NCBI GenBank assembly: GCA_000277545.1
Contig: AKXM01000035.1
Span: forward strand, 62,001 to 126,000
Origin: Enterobacter sp. Ag1
Lineage (GTDB): Bacteria > Pseudomonadota > Gammaproteobacteria > Enterobacterales > Enterobacteriaceae
Direction of reading: 5' to 3'
Length of the DNA stretch: 64,000 nt
Shown: one piece after another, positions 51,608 to 62,155 of the stretch
Layout: the number at the start of each line of letters is the position of its first letter
How positions within the stretch are numbered: the stretch's first letter is position 1
Made by a program: the position numbers and the translations under genes
The notes under the pieces: model-generated
Seen by the model: the letters and a program-made list of their open reading frames with translations, nothing else
Told to the model about the DNA's origin: nothing
Database searches by the model: none

Positions 51608-52582
51608 TTAATGAATGCCGCCAATTCGGCTTAAACGAACGCCCGTTGGCCATTCGCCTTCTTGTTTCTCGAAACTCATCCAAATTGCTGTCGCTTTACC
51701 GACCAGATTTTGCTCTGGCACAAAGCCCCAATAGCGGCTGTCTGCGCTATTGTCGCGGTTATCACCCATCATGAAATAGTGACCCGGCGGAACAATCCAT
51801 GTCGCAAGCGGCAAGCCTGACTGCTGGTAGTACATCCCCACCTGATCCTGAGCGATAGGCACTGTCAGAATGTTATGGGTGACGTTACCCAGCGTTTCTT
51901 TACGCTCGCTCAAGCGGACACCGTCTTCACGGGTCTGATCTTTAGGCAACTGGAAGAAGCCGGAAGTGGCTTCACTGCCGTTGCGGCGGGCAAACGTCTG
52001 CACAAAATCACTGGCTTCCACGTTGGAATAAGTGATTGGCAGCGCGTTGTCGCAGGCCTGGCCGGAACTGCAATTAGGCTGCACGGTGACTTCTTTCGAC
52101 TGCGGGTCGTAGCTTACCCGGTCGCCCGGCAGCCCAACAACGCGCTTAATATAATCCAGGCGCGGATCTTCAGGGTATTTAAATACCGCAATATCGCCGC
52201 GTTTAGGGTGCCCGGTTTCAATTAAGGTTTTCTGATAAATAGGATCTTTAATGCCGTAGGCAAACTTCTCTACCAGAATAAAGTCACCGATTAACAGCGT
52301 TGGCATCATCGAACCGGATGGGATCTGGAAAGGCTCATAAATAAATGAGCGCACCACCAGCACAATCGCCAGCACCGGAAACACCGACGCACCGGTTTCC
52401 AGCCAGCCTGGTTTAGGGCCGACTTTTTTCAGCGTCTTTTTGTCCAGTGCGTCACCGGTGGCTGCCTGCGCTGCCGCCTGTTTTTCACGACGTTTTGGTG
52501 CAAAGATAAACTTGTCCAGACACCACAAAATGCCCGTCACCAGCGTGGCTACCACGAGGATCAAAGCAAACATATTCGCCAT
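51608..52582 (-). CDS. lepB: Signal peptidase I
   Basis: 324 aa. Two N-terminal membrane segments (about 4-22 and 60-77) are followed by the periplasmic catalytic domain with Ser in PSGSMMPTL (about 91) and Lys in DYIKRVVGLPGDRV (about 146); GDNRDNSADSRYWG is near 273. It removes signal peptides from exported proteins, including the binding protein in this window. It lies 14 bp after lepA. Confidence 0.98.
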   Translation of the reverse strand: MANMFALILVVATLVTGILWCLDKFIFAPKRREKQAAAQAATGDALDKKTLKKVGPKPGWLETGASVFPVLAIVLVVRSFIYEPFQIPSGSMMPTLLIGDFILVEKFAYGIKDPIYQKTLIETGHPKRGDIAVFKYPEDPRLDYIKRVVGLPGDRVSYDPQSKEVTVQPNCSSGQACDNALPITYSNVEASDFVQTFARRNGSEATSGFFQLPKDQTREDGVRLSERKETLGNVTHNILTVPIAQDQVGMYYQQSGLPLATWIVPPGHYFMMGDNRDNSADSRYWGFVPEQNLVGKATAIWMSFEKQEGEWPTGVRLSRIGGIH

Positions 52583-52596
52583 GCCAACTCCTTAGA

Positions 52597-54396
52597 TTAT
52601 TTGCTGTCTTTGCCAACGTGCAGAATGGCCAGGAACGCTTCCTGAGGCAGCTCGACGTTGCCGACCTGCTTCATGCGTTTCTTACCGTCTTTCTGTTTCT
52701 GCAGCAGCTTTTTCTTACGGCTGACGTCGCCGCCGTAGCACTTAGCCAGAACGTTTTTACGCAGCTGTTTCACCGTCGAACGCGCAATAATGTGGTTGCC
52801 GATGGCTGCCTGAATCGCGATGTCGAACTGTTGGCGAGGGATCAGATCCTTCATTTTTTCCACCAGCTCACGACCACGGTATGGCGCGTTGTCGTTGTGT
52901 GTGATAAGCGCCAGCGCATCAACGCGATCGCCATTTATCAGTACATCAACGCGCACCATGTTGGAAGCCTGGAAACGTTTGAAATTGTAATCCAGCGACG
53001 CATAGCCACGAGAAGTGGACTTCAGGCGATCGAAGAAGTCGAGCACCACTTCCGCCATTGGGATTTCATAGGTCAGCGCAACCTGGTTGCCGTGATAAAC
53101 CATGTTGGTTTGCACGCCGCGTTTTTCGATACACAGCGTAATCACGTTGCCGAGGAACTCCTGCGGCAGCAGCATGTGACATTCCGCAATCGGCTCGCGC
53201 AGCTCTTCAATGTTGTTGAGCGGCGGCAGCTTAGACGGGCTATCAACGTAGACAATCTCTTTGCTGGTCGTTTGCACTTCGTAAACTACGGTTGGCGCGG
53301 TGGTGATCAGGTCGAGATCGTATTCACGCTCCAGACGCTCCTGAATGATCTCCATGTGCAGCAGGCCCAGGAAGCCGCAGCGGAAGCCGAAGCCCAGCGC
53401 CGTTGAGCTTTCTGGCTCGTAGAACAGAGAGGCATCGTTCAGGCTGAGCTTGCCGAGTGCATCGCGGAAGTTTTCGTAGTCGTCGGAGCTGACCGGGAAC
53501 AGGCCGGCATAAACCTGCGGCTTCACTTTTTTGAAGCCTGGCAGCGCTTTGTCCGCCGGGTTACGGGACAGGGTCAGAGTATCGCCTACCGGGGCGCCCA
53601 GGATGTCTTTGATGGCACAAACCAGCCAGCCTACTTCACCGCATTTTAGTTCGGTACGGTCGATCTGCTTAGGCGTAAAGATGCCCAGACGATCGGCGTT
53701 GTACACCTGGCCGGTGCTCATGACTTTGACTTTGTCGCCTTTACGCAGCGTGCCGTTTTTCACGCGGATCAGGGAGACAACGCCCAGGTAGTTATCGAAC
53801 CAGGAGTCGATGATCAGCGCCTGTAGCGGTGCATCTGGATCGCCTTCCGGTGCGGGGATATCGCGCACCAGGCGTTCTAATACATCAGGTACGCCAACGC
53901 CGGTTTTCGCCGAGCAGCGAACCGCATCGGTGGCGTCGATGCCCACGATGTCTTCAATTTCTTCCGCCACGCGCTCAGGATCGGCCGCCGGCAGGTCAAT
54001 TTTGTTCAGAACCGGAACCACTTCCAGGTCCATTTCCATCGCCGTGTAGCAGTTCGCCAGGGTTTGAGCCTCAACGCCCTGCCCGGCATCCACCACCAGC
54101 AGCGCCCCTTCACAGGCCGCAAGCGAGCGGGATACTTCATAAGAGAAGTCAACGTGCCCAGGGGTATCGATGAAGTTCAACTGGTAAGTTTCACCGTCGC
54201 TGGCTTTGTAGTCGAGGGTGACGCTCTGCGCTTTGATGGTAATACCACGTTCGCGTTCCAGGTCCATTGAGTCAAGAACCTGCGCGGCCATTTCACGGTC
54301 GGACAAGCCGCCGCAAATCTGGATGATACGGTCAGACAGCGTCGATTTACCGTGGTCGATGTGGGCAATAATAGAAAAGTTACGTATATTCTTCAT
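52597..54396 (-). CDS. lepA: Elongation factor 4 (LepA)
   Basis: 599 aa, the E. coli length. Ribosome-bound GTPase with G1 AHIDHGKST (12-20), G3 DTPGH, G4 NKID and the LepA-specific C-terminal domain ending [17 protein letters not shown]. It aids ribosome function or back-translocation under ionic stress. It is co-transcribed with lepB. Confidence 0.98.
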   Translation of the reverse strand: MKNIRNFSIIAHIDHGKSTLSDRIIQICGGLSDREMAAQVLDSMDLERERGITIKAQSVTLDYKASDGETYQLNFIDTPGHVDFSYEVSRSLAACEGALLVVDAGQGVEAQTLANCYTAMEMDLEVVPVLNKIDLPAADPERVAEEIEDIVGIDATDAVRCSAKTGVGVPDVLERLVRDIPAPEGDPDAPLQALIIDSWFDNYLGVVSLIRVKNGTLRKGDKVKVMSTGQVYNADRLGIFTPKQIDRTELKCGEVGWLVCAIKDILGAPVGDTLTLSRNPADKALPGFKKVKPQVYAGLFPVSSDDYENFRDALGKLSLNDASLFYEPESSTALGFGFRCGFLGLLHMEIIQERLEREYDLDLITTAPTVVYEVQTTSKEIVYVDSPSKLPPLNNIEELREPIAECHMLLPQEFLGNVITLCIEKRGVQTNMVYHGNQVALTYEIPMAEVVLDFFDRLKSTSRGYASLDYNFKRFQASNMVRVDVLINGDRVDALALITHNDNAPYRGRELVEKMKDLIPRQQFDIAIQAAIGNHIIARSTVKQLRKNVLAKCYGGDVSRKKKLLQKQKDGKKRMKQVGNVELPQEAFLAILHVGKDSK

Positions 54397-54590
54397 AGTT
54401 AGAGGTTTTATGCCTTACAAATGGCCTGTGAGCTCGGCGCTTCGCGCTGTACGGAGCAGGATGTCAGAGACTGTCTTCTGCCTGAAACGCCGCATTCTAC
54501 ACTACAACCAGAAAGTGAGGAAACTGCTCATCCTGCAAGCTTAGGTAAGCCATAAGCAGGATGTGCAAAGAGATGTCATTTGAAGGGAAT

Positions 54591-55073
54591 TTATTGATTT
54601 TCAGCCGGCGGTGCGGACGTATCGACGCGCACTGCATCCGGGCTAAGCGCAACGCTTAGAATCACCGGCTGCCAGCTCTCACGACGGCTGAAATGCTGGG
54701 AAAAACCGCGAGCAAGCAGGAAGCCCCCTACGCCACCAAGCAAAGCTCCGCACATAGCGGCCAGGTTGGTACCAAACAGCGTCTGGAAAAGACCTGAACA
54801 CAAAAATAGTCCGACCAACGGCGACATGTACACCAGCAGCGCGGACCCTAACAGGCTGCCTTCCGCAATGCCCAGCTCCACTTTTTGCCCGGCAACCAGC
54901 GGCTGTTCGCTTGGCACAGACAGCAGATGGCTGGTTTGTGGCCCCAATTTGTTTAGGACACGAGTCCCACATCCAGAGCGCGAAGCGCAGCTGCTGCAAG
55001 AGGCTTTAACATCACAGTGCAGCAATGCTTCACCATTTTGCCAGGAGACGACCGTCGCCCATTCTTTAATCAT
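54591..55073 (-). CDS. rseC: SoxR-reducing / sigma-E factor regulatory protein RseC
   Basis: 160 aa inner-membrane protein. An N-terminal Cys cluster CDVKASCSSCASRSGCG (about 20-36) is followed by two membrane segments (LLGSALLVYMSPLVGLFLC and LAAMCGALLGGVGGFLLA). It is the fourth gene of the rpoE operon and overlaps rseB by 4 bp. It participates in SoxR reduction and has a minor effect on sigma E. Confidence 0.96.
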   Translation of the reverse strand: MIKEWATVVSWQNGEALLHCDVKASCSSCASRSGCGTRVLNKLGPQTSHLLSVPSEQPLVAGQKVELGIAEGSLLGSALLVYMSPLVGLFLCSGLFQTLFGTNLAAMCGALLGGVGGFLLARGFSQHFSRRESWQPVILSVALSPDAVRVDTSAPPAENQ

Positions 55074-56035
55074 TGCGTCGCTCCGTTAAACTTCACGCTA
55101 TCGCCAATGCGTTTCGCCGTTTGTGGAGGCAACTCACCTACAACGGTAATTTCGGTTTTATCACGAATTTCAGTGCTAATAGTCCGGCGACCGGTCCGCA
55201 CAAGCTGTTCGCCATTACTTGCCTGAGACGGGGCCTGGCTGATGTTCACCGAGAAACTAAATAACCCGTCAGAATAAAGTCGGGATTCGATAGGCACGCC
55301 CACGGTTGGCAGTGGCCGGCGGCTGCTCGACACTTCGCTAAAGCCTTGCGGCAGCCATGTCGGTGCCCATGTAAAACTGGCCTTTTCCGCACCCGGTACG
55401 GACAGCAGAGGTGGCAACGTCGCTTTTGCTAAATTCTGCAGAAGCCCGCTCGCCTGATTTTCAACAGAGAATGACACAACCCGGAACTGTTCGAGCGTTT
55501 CGCCGTCGCGATCCAGTAAATCAACGCGAAGCGGCAGCTTGGTTTCGGTATCGAGCCAAACAATGTAGTTATAGCGAGTGCCGTCCCGAGCAACGACGCG
55601 AATAACCTCGCATAGTCTGTCGGCAATACGCGTACGCCCGACAGAAATAAAGTCGTAGTACGGCGTCAGGCGCTTAAAGTCGGTATAGACGATGGAAGGC
55701 AGAGAATCGACGATGTAGTCCCCGGTGAGCGTGAATGGCTCGAGCCCAGGCTCAAAATAGCTGATTTCATTGCCGCGCTGAACGACTTCGCGGCGCGGGC
55801 CGTCCATTTGCAGGAATTGCGCAAGCGGGCGATTATCAAGACGTGCATGGCGATAACTAAGGGACTCAATCCCTTGTTTGCTGATATTGATAAACGCCAG
55901 CTCATAATTGAGTGACTGACTAGCCTGGTTCATCTGCTGCAACAACGCCCCGGACGAAACAGTGTCCGCCGAGGCGCTGGAGGTGAACAACAGGCTGCCT
56001 GCCACGAGAGACAGGGCACACCAAAGTTGCTTCAT
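55070..56035 (-). CDS. rseB: Sigma-E regulatory protein RseB
   Basis: 321 aa periplasmic protein with a signal peptide (cut after SSASA, about residue 23). A large LolA-like domain and a small C-terminal domain bind RseA and lipopolysaccharide or lipoprotein signals. Its ATG overlaps the rseA stop by one base. Confidence 0.96.
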   Translation of the reverse strand: MKQLWCALSLVAGSLLFTSSASADTVSSGALLQQMNQASQSLNYELAFINISKQGIESLSYRHARLDNRPLAQFLQMDGPRREVVQRGNEISYFEPGLEPFTLTGDYIVDSLPSIVYTDFKRLTPYYDFISVGRTRIADRLCEVIRVVARDGTRYNYIVWLDTETKLPLRVDLLDRDGETLEQFRVVSFSVENQASGLLQNLAKATLPPLLSVPGAEKASFTWAPTWLPQGFSEVSSSRRPLPTVGVPIESRLYSDGLFSFSVNISQAPSQASNGEQLVRTGRRTISTEIRDKTEITVVGELPPQTAKRIGDSVKFNGATQ

Positions 56036-56682
56036 TACTGCGATTGCGTTCCTAAAGTTTGGTTTCCTGGCACTTGCACAGCGGCCTGCTGGGTTTGCGC
56101 CTGTTCAAACTGGAGCTGCTCGGAGTGTAAACGACGCTGCAATTCGTAATCCTGCAGCATAGCGTTAATACGACGACGCTGTTCCTGTACTTGCTGACTG
56201 CTGTTGCTGGCGGTCGTGTCAGACGGTACGCCCAGACTTACCGGACTGGCTTTTCCCATCATCGGCAAAGTGTTAAAGACCGGCGTTTCCGGCTGTGCGG
56301 TGCTGTCAGACTGGCCATTATAGTGCTGTACGCCCACGATAACCGCAAGCGATACGCACGCGGCAACGCCCATTTGGGTAAGCTGGCTTGCCCACGGACG
56401 CACCTTATGCCAGAACGGCATTTTCTGCCACTGCTGAGGCTGCGGCTGAGATTCGGTAATGAGCGGCGCGACATTACGCACAGGCTCATTTGCGATAGCC
56501 GCCATCACGTTGGCAGAAATATCAAAGTGGAGCACTTCGCTGGTATCTCCGCGCATTGTGTCGCGGATAAGGTGGTAACTCTCCCAGCTTTGCTGCAATT
56601 CACTGTCGTTTGACAGGCGATTGAGCAACTCGCTGTCGAGAGATTCGCCATCCATTAAAGCGGAAAGTTGTTCTTTCTGCAT
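56035..56682 (-). CDS. rseA: Anti-sigma-E factor RseA
   Basis: 215 aa from the ATG at 56682 (MQKEQLSALMDGESLDSELL), matching E. coli. Cytoplasmic sigma-binding domain 1-95, one membrane segment (MGVAACVSLAVIVGV, about 103-117), then a periplasmic part ending in the RseB-binding and DegS region (QQAAVQVPGNQTLGTQSQ). The longer frame starting 22 codons upstream has no support. Confidence 0.96.
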   Translation of the reverse strand: MQKEQLSALMDGESLDSELLNRLSNDSELQQSWESYHLIRDTMRGDTSEVLHFDISANVMAAIANEPVRNVAPLITESQPQPQQWQKMPFWHKVRPWASQLTQMGVAACVSLAVIVGVQHYNGQSDSTAQPETPVFNTLPMMGKASPVSLGVPSDTTASNSSQQVQEQRRRINAMLQDYELQRRLHSEQLQFEQAQTQQAAVQVPGNQTLGTQSQ

Positions 56683-56713
56683 GCCTAAATACCCTTCCAG
56701 TAATCCGCTATCG

Positions 56714-57289
56714 TCAACGCCTGATAAGCGGTTGAACTTTATTATCAATAGCTTCCCTTGCGCGGAAAATACGAGAACGCACAGTACCTACCGGGCAATC
56801 CATGATGTCGGCTATCTCTTCATAGCTCAGGCCATCCAACTCCCGCAACGTAATTGCCATGCGTAAATCTTCCGGGAGCGACTCAATAGTACGGAAAACT
56901 ATTTGTCTCAGTTCTTCAGACAACATTAAGTTCTCAGGGTTCGAAATTTCTTTCAATGCGCTGCCACTTTCGTAGTTTTCAGCGTCAATGGCGTCCACAT
57001 CACTTGATGGCGGACGCCGCCCCTGAGCAACCAGATAATTTTTAGCCGTGTTGACCGCGATGCGGTACAACCACGTATAAAACGCACTATCGCCACGGAA
57101 TGAATCCAGCGCGCGATAAGCTTTAATAAAAGATTCCTGCACCACATCGGGTACATCTCCCGAAGGTACATAGCGGGAAACCAGGCTCGCAACCTTATGC
57201 TGGTAGCGTATCACCAGTAGGTTAAATGATTTCTGATCTCCCTTTTGGACCCGTTCGACGAGGACCTGATCCGTTAACTGCTCGCTCAT
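56714..57289 (-). CDS. rpoE: RNA polymerase sigma factor RpoE (sigma 24)
   Basis: 191 aa from MSEQLTDQVLVERV. Region 2 (DVVQESFIKAYRALDSFRGDSAFYTWLYRIAVN, about 46-80) and region 4 (LRELDGLSYEEIADIMDCPVGTVRSRIFRAR) are complete. It drives the envelope stress regulon. Its start overlaps the stop of the leader peptide gene rseD (ATGA), so translation is coupled. Confidence 0.98.
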   Translation of the reverse strand: MSEQLTDQVLVERVQKGDQKSFNLLVIRYQHKVASLVSRYVPSGDVPDVVQESFIKAYRALDSFRGDSAFYTWLYRIAVNTAKNYLVAQGRRPPSSDVDAIDAENYESGSALKEISNPENLMLSEELRQIVFRTIESLPEDLRMAITLRELDGLSYEEIADIMDCPVGTVRSRIFRAREAIDNKVQPLIRR

Positions 57290-57447
57290 CCGAGGTAATG
57301 TCTCCCCAAACCCAATTTCCACGCGTAATCGAAATGCCACTCGAACCCTGCATTTTTGAGCAAGCTTTGAGTTTGAGTGCCCGAGGCCAGCAAAGTTCCG
57401 TTACGCCTTTGTTTTTCTGTCATGTTTAGCGGATTGCATCTTTTCAT
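57286..57447 (-). CDS. rseD: rpoE leader peptide RseD
   Basis: 53 aa (MKRCNPLNMTEKQRRNGTLL at the start, AWKLGLGRHYLG at the end). It lies directly upstream of rpoE and overlaps its start by 4 bp, the place of the RseD leader described in E. coli, through which CsrA and translational coupling control rpoE. A GGAACT site sits 6 bases before the ATG. An upstream in-frame ATG would add 18 residues without a ribosome site. Confidence 0.85.
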   Translation of the reverse strand: MKRCNPLNMTEKQRRNGTLLASGTQTQSLLKNAGFEWHFDYAWKLGLGRHYLG

Positions 57448-57701
57448 TATAAGTTCCGCTTCGCAAAACGGTAACGCCGATTCTTCTGAATCAATGCTCA
57501 AAAAGTTAGCGAGCAGAGTATCTCATGAATCAGGGTATTTCATCATCTAATCTGCCATTTATCCTTCCGTAGTGAGATTTATTTACGCAGTTTGCTCGAG
57601 CCCTCCCAATGACTTTACCGATCACTCTGTTTAGTCTGCACAACACTAAAACAAAAAAAGCGTGTTCAGCGTCCCACCCGGTGCTATGCTCGGGCCACTA
57701 T

Positions 57702-57719
57702 TGTTTAGTAAATTAAACA
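57702..57719 (+). promoter_or_regulatory. NadR operator of nadB
   Basis: TGTTTA-N6-TAAACA, a perfect match to the NadR box, ends 2 bases before the nadB ATG. NadR would repress nadB when NAD is sufficient. A -10-like TATGCT lies about 15 bases further upstream. Confidence 0.88.
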
Positions 57720-57721
57720 CC

Positions 57722-59338
57722 ATGAACAAAAATAGCGATCTGATCTGTGACGTATTAATTGTCGGTAGCGGTGCTGCTGGCCTTTCTCTCGCGCTGCGTC
57801 TGGCTCAAACCAGCAAGGTCATTGTGCTAAGCAAAGGCCCAGTTAACGAAGGCTCAACTTTTTATGCACAGGGGGGAATTGCCGCCGTTTTCGATGAAAC
57901 CGACAGCATAGCTTCCCATATTGACGATACGCTGATAGCCGGGGCAGGAATTTGCGATCGTGACGCCGTAGAATTTGTGGCAAGCAATGCAAAGCACTGC
58001 GTCCAGTGGCTGATTGATCAGGGCGTCATGTTCGATACCCACACGCTGGCGAATGGTGAAGAAAGCTACCATTTGACGCGTGAAGGCGGCCACAGCCATC
58101 GCCGAATTCTTCATTCGGCGGATGCCACCGGGAAGGAAGTTGAAACCACGCTAGTCGGCAAAGCCCTCAATCACCCCAATATCCGGGTGATCGAGCGCAG
58201 CAACGCCGTAGACCTAATTATTTCGGACAAAATTGGCCTGCCGGGCACAAGGCGCGTCGTCGGTGCCTGGGTCTGGAACCGGAACCTTGAAAAGGTCGAA
58301 ACCTGCCGTGCGAAATCTGTCGTTTTAGCCACCGGTGGCGCTTCAAAAGTCTACCAGTACACGACAAACCCGGATATCGCCTCCGGTGACGGTATCGCTA
58401 TGGCATGGCGTGCAGGCTGCCGGGTCGCCAATCTTGAATTCAACCAGTTTCACCCTACGGCGCTGTTCCATCCTCAGGCCCGAAACTTCCTGCTTACCGA
58501 AGCATTGCGCGGCGAAGGTGCATACCTGAAGCGTCCGGATGGTTCACGCTTCATGCCGGAGTTTGATGAACGTGCCGAGCTTGCGCCACGTGATATCGTC
58601 GCCAGGGCTATCGATCACGAAATGAAACGCCTGGGCGCAGACTGCATGTATCTGGATATCAGCCATAAGCCAGAGGCGTTTGTTCGCCAGCACTTCCCCA
58701 CTATTTATGAGAAGCTGCTTGGGCTAGGCATTGATTTAACCAAAGATCCGGTTCCCGTAGTCCCTGCCGCGCATTATACCTGCGGCGGCGTGATGGTAGA
58801 TGAACACGGGCGCACCGACGTGGACGGGCTGTATGCCATTGGCGAAGTGACGTATACCGGCCTGCACGGCGCTAACCGAATGGCCTCAAACTCTCTGCTC
58901 GAATGCCTGGTTTATGGCTGGTCTGCTGCGGAAGATATTCTGAAACGCCTGCCGTACGCGCGAGAAAGTAAAACGTTGCCCGACTGGGATGACAGCCGTG
59001 TGGATAATCCAGACGAACAGGTTGTTATCCAGCATAACTGGCATGAGCTGCGGCTCTTTATGTGGGACTACGTTGGGATCGTTCGCACCACTCGCCGGCT
59101 GGAGCGGGCGCTGCGAAGAATTACCATGCTGCAGCAAGAGATTGATGAGTACTATGCCAACTTCCGCGTTTCAAACAATTTGCTTGAGCTTAGAAACCTG
59201 GTGCAGGTTGCCGAACTCATTGTGCGCTGCGCCATGCAGCGTAAAGAGAGCCGGGGCCTGCACTACACGCTCGATTATCCGGATCAGCTCGCTGAATCCG
59301 GCCCAAGCGTGCTTTCCCCGCTCTACATAAACAGGTAG
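57722..59338 (+). CDS. nadB: L-aspartate oxidase
   Basis: 538 aa flavoprotein. It oxidises aspartate to iminoaspartate, the first step of NAD synthesis. FAD motifs are [18 protein letters not shown] (about 11-28) and YAQGGIAAV, and the active-site region is [17 protein letters not shown] near 121; HTALFHP-like FHPTALFHP near 243. The ATG at 57722 matches the E. coli N-terminus; the ORF start 20 codons earlier would place the NadR box in the coding region. Confidence 0.97.
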   Translation: MNKNSDLICDVLIVGSGAAGLSLALRLAQTSKVIVLSKGPVNEGSTFYAQGGIAAVFDETDSIASHIDDTLIAGAGICDRDAVEFVASNAKHCVQWLIDQGVMFDTHTLANGEESYHLTREGGHSHRRILHSADATGKEVETTLVGKALNHPNIRVIERSNAVDLIISDKIGLPGTRRVVGAWVWNRNLEKVETCRAKSVVLATGGASKVYQYTTNPDIASGDGIAMAWRAGCRVANLEFNQFHPTALFHPQARNFLLTEALRGEGAYLKRPDGSRFMPEFDERAELAPRDIVARAIDHEMKRLGADCMYLDISHKPEAFVRQHFPTIYEKLLGLGIDLTKDPVPVVPAAHYTCGGVMVDEHGRTDVDGLYAIGEVTYTGLHGANRMASNSLLECLVYGWSAAEDILKRLPYARESKTLPDWDDSRVDNPDEQVVIQHNWHELRLFMWDYVGIVRTTRRLERALRRITMLQQEIDEYYANFRVSNNLLELRNLVQVAELIVRCAMQRKESRGLHYTLDYPDQLAESGPSVLSPLYINR

Positions 59339-60060
59339 AAGTCCTGGGTCAGGCTGCAATAGCCTTCAGAGTAGGTTTGGTCTGGCCCCCGGATCACCAG
59401 GCGGTCGTTGTAGTATTCTCCGCCCGTAGGAGAAAGCGCGAGCATCACCCGATGCGGCAGGCGAGTTTCATTGTCGGCCACATCGGTACGGTAACGAACA
59501 TGCCAACCCTGTGATTTCGCCAGCTCGCTGAATGCCGTCCCGGCAGTTTCCGGCATAATCACGCAGAAGAAACCGTCTTCGGTGATCAGTTGTTCAGCGC
59601 TGCTGAGCAAGGCCTGGTGATCCAGCGTCGTGGTATAACGTGCCTGAGCTCGTTCTGGTGATGCGCAGTTACTGCCCTGCTCAAAGAAAGGCGGATTACT
59701 GACAATTAAGGAGTAGCGCTGAGTAGCCTGCTGCGCCCACTCGCGGATGTCCGCGCAGTGAACGTGAATACGCGAAGCCCAGCGGCAGCCTTTGGCGTTT
59801 TCTGCCGCCTGTTCTGCAGCAACAGGATCCAGCTCCACGGCTTCAATCGTGACGTCATCAGCGGTTCTCTGGGCGAGCATCAACGCCAGCAAACCGCTGC
59901 CGGTGCCAATATCCAGGACGCTTTTTACATTAACTACCGGCACCCATGCACCGAGCAGCGTCCCATCTGTTCCCACCTTCATGGCGCAGCGATCGTGCGC
60001 CACAAAGAACTGTTTGAAGGTGAAACCATCCCGACGTAATACCGCTTTTTGATCCGACAT
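59323..60060 (-). CDS. trmN6: tRNA1(Val) (adenine(37)-N6)-methyltransferase
   Basis: 245 aa (formerly yfiC). SAM motif I is [14 protein letters not shown] (about 52-65) and the N6-adenine motif is SNPPFF (about 125), where E. coli has NPPY. It methylates A37 of tRNA-Val. The start MSDQKAV at 60060 gives the E. coli length. The 3' end overlaps nadB by 16 bp. Confidence 0.95.
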   Translation of the reverse strand: MSDQKAVLRRDGFTFKQFFVAHDRCAMKVGTDGTLLGAWVPVVNVKSVLDIGTGSGLLALMLAQRTADDVTIEAVELDPVAAEQAAENAKGCRWASRIHVHCADIREWAQQATQRYSLIVSNPPFFEQGSNCASPERAQARYTTTLDHQALLSSAEQLITEDGFFCVIMPETAGTAFSELAKSQGWHVRYRTDVADNETRLPHRVMLALSPTGGEYYNDRLVIRGPDQTYSEGYCSLTQDFYLFM

Positions 60061-60181
60061 CTTATCTACCTTGCAAAGAAACCGCCGTAGCATAAGTGAA
60101 ACGGACATCTACGGAAAGACACAAACAGATGAAGATCGCGGTCATTATGTCTATAATCGGCGTCCCAAACAGAGGTAGACC

Positions 60182-61519
60182 ATGACTGTAAGCACTTTTT
60201 CCGAACTCGAACTTGATGAAAGCCTTTTGGACGCGCTCCAGGAGAAAGGCTTTACTCGCCCGACTGCCATCCAGGCTGCGGCCATTCCTCCTGCACTTGA
60301 AGGACGCGACGTGCTGGGTTCAGCACCGACGGGTACCGGTAAAACCGCAGCTTACCTGCTGCCAGCGCTACAGCATCTGGTCGACTTTCCTCGTAAGAAA
60401 TCTGGCCCGCCGCGTATTCTGATCGTCACGCCAACCCGTGAACTCGCTATGCAGGTCGCCGACCACGCGCGTGAACTGGCAAAACATACCCATCTGGATA
60501 TCGCCACCATCACCGGCGGCGTAGCGTATATGAACCACGCTGAAGTTTTCAGCGAGAATCAGGATATTGTCGTCGCTACCACCGGCCGACTGCTGCAATA
60601 CATAAAGGAAGAGAACTTCGACTGCCGCGCGGTTGAAACGCTGATCCTTGATGAAGCAGATCGCATGCTGGACATGGGCTTCGCGCAAGATATTGAAACC
60701 ATTGCCGCGGAAACCCGCTGGCGCAAGCAAACCATGCTGTTCTCCGCTACCCTGGAAGGCAACGCGGTTAAAGATTTTGCTGAACGCCTGCTGGAAGATC
60801 CGGTTGAAGTTTCCGCCACGCCATCCACGCGTGAGCGCAAGAAGATCCATCAGTGGTACTATCGCGCCGATGACGTTGAGCACAAAACGAAGTTACTCGT
60901 TCATTTGCTGAACCAGCCGGATACCACCCGCTCTATCGTCTTTGTGCGTAAGCGCGAGCGTGTGCATGAGCTGGTTGCCTGGCTGCGTGAAGCGGGCATC
61001 AACACCTGCTATCTCGAAGGCGAAATGGTACAGGCCAAGCGTAACGAGGCCATCAAGCGCCTGACCGATGGTCGCGTAAACGTTCTGGTTGCGACCGATG
61101 TTGCTGCCCGTGGGATCGATATCCCTGACGTTAGCCACGTATTCAACTTTGACCTGCCACGTACCGCGGATATCTATCTGCACCGTATTGGTCGTACCGG
61201 TCGCGCAGGCATGAAAGGAACCGCGATTTCGCTGGTTGAGGCGCACGATCATCTGCTGCTGGGTAAAATTACCCGCTACATGAAAGAGCCTCTGAAATCC
61301 CGCGTTATCGACGAACTGCGCCCAACGACGCGTGCGCCAAGCGAAAAGCTGACCGGTAAGCCATCCAAGAAAGTGCTGGCTAAGCGCGAAGAGAAGAAGA
61401 AAGAGAAAGACAAAGAGAAGCCGCGCGTTAAAGTGCGCCATCGCGATCAGAAAAACATCGGTAAGCGCCGTAAACCAACGGCAGCTACCACGACAGAGTC
61501 GCCAAAAGTCGACGAATAA
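60182..61519 (+). CDS. srmB: ATP-dependent RNA helicase SrmB
   Basis: 445 aa DEAD-box protein. It has Q motif, motif I APTGTGKT (about 49-56), DEAD (about 158), SAT (about 188), motif V ATDVAARGID and motif VI HRIGRTGRAG, then a basic Lys-rich tail from residue 385. It acts early in 50S subunit assembly, especially in the cold. AGAGG lies 8 bases upstream. Confidence 0.97.
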   Translation: MTVSTFSELELDESLLDALQEKGFTRPTAIQAAAIPPALEGRDVLGSAPTGTGKTAAYLLPALQHLVDFPRKKSGPPRILIVTPTRELAMQVADHARELAKHTHLDIATITGGVAYMNHAEVFSENQDIVVATTGRLLQYIKEENFDCRAVETLILDEADRMLDMGFAQDIETIAAETRWRKQTMLFSATLEGNAVKDFAERLLEDPVEVSATPSTRERKKIHQWYYRADDVEHKTKLLVHLLNQPDTTRSIVFVRKRERVHELVAWLREAGINTCYLEGEMVQAKRNEAIKRLTDGRVNVLVATDVAARGIDIPDVSHVFNFDLPRTADIYLHRIGRTGRAGMKGTAISLVEAHDHLLLGKITRYMKEPLKSRVIDELRPTTRAPSEKLTGKPSKKVLAKREEKKKEKDKEKPRVKVRHRDQKNIGKRRKPTAATTTESPKVDE

Positions 61520-61523
61520 CATG

Positions 61524-61550
61524 AACGCCGGGATAATCCCGGCGTTTTTT
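61524..61550 (+). terminator. Terminator after srmB
   Basis: Ten-base-pair stem AACGCCGGGA / TCCCGGCGTT with a 3-base loop and TTTT after it, 4 bases after the srmB stop. Confidence 0.92.
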
Positions 61551-61725
61551 ATTGCCCGGGTACTGCGTTTTCCTGCAAACAATCATTCTTTACGGCATTC
61601 CTGCCCTGTCGTATACGGCGAAGATAGTGACATCGAAGAAATGAGCGTAGTGCTGGCAGCCCCAGGAAATTTAGGGAACCTGTACCGGGTGCTGATGCGG
61701 GTTTACTATGCATCCTATTAACGTG

Positions 61726-61749
61726 AAAGAGCGCCAGAAGGCGCTCTTT
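61726..61749 (-). terminator. Terminator after grcA
   Basis: Stem AAAGAGCGCC / GGCGCTCTTT with loop AGAA, 22 bases past the grcA stop. The T-tract is short on both strands; it may work in both directions. The 252-bp gap between srmB and grcA holds only these two terminators. Confidence 0.75.
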
Positions 61750-61771
61750 ATTCTCAACGGCAGGAACTTAA

Positions 61772-62155
61772 TTACAGGCTTTCAGTGAAAGTACGGGTAA
61801 TCACATCGCGCTGCTGTTCCGGAGTCAGGGAGTTAAAGCGCACCGCGTAGCCGGAAACACGGATGGTCAGCTGCGGATATTTTTCCGGATGCTTAACCGC
61901 ATCTTCCAGCGTTTCACGACGCAGAACGTTAACGTTCAGGTGCTGCCCACCTTCAACGCGAACTTCCGGTTTCACTTCCATTGGAATTTCACGGTATTCA
62001 AACTGGCCCAGTTTACTGACCGCAACCACTTCATCTTCCGCAAAACCTGCTTTCGCGCACACGCAGCGAGCTTCTCCTTTTTCACTGTCGAGCAGCCAGA
62101 AAGAGTTCAGAAGTTCGTCGTTTGCCGCTTTTGTAATTTGGATACCAGTAATCAT
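61772..62155 (-). CDS. grcA: Autonomous glycyl radical cofactor GrcA
   Basis: 127 aa. It replaces the damaged C-terminal part of pyruvate formate-lyase. The glycyl radical motif is RVSGYAVRF (Gly about residue 102), and the whole C-terminal half resembles that of PflB. Two FNR sites lie upstream, so it is induced without oxygen. Confidence 0.97.
   Translation of the reverse strand: MITGIQITKAANDELLNSFWLLDSEKGEARCVCAKAGFAEDEVVAVSKLGQFEYREIPMEVKPEVRVEGGQHLNVNVLRRETLEDAVKHPEKYPQLTIRVSGYAVRFNSLTPEQQRDVITRTFTESL

Noticed and set aside
61521-61721. 66-codon ORF after srmB
   Set aside because: It begins inside the srmB terminator and has no ribosome site or family features.
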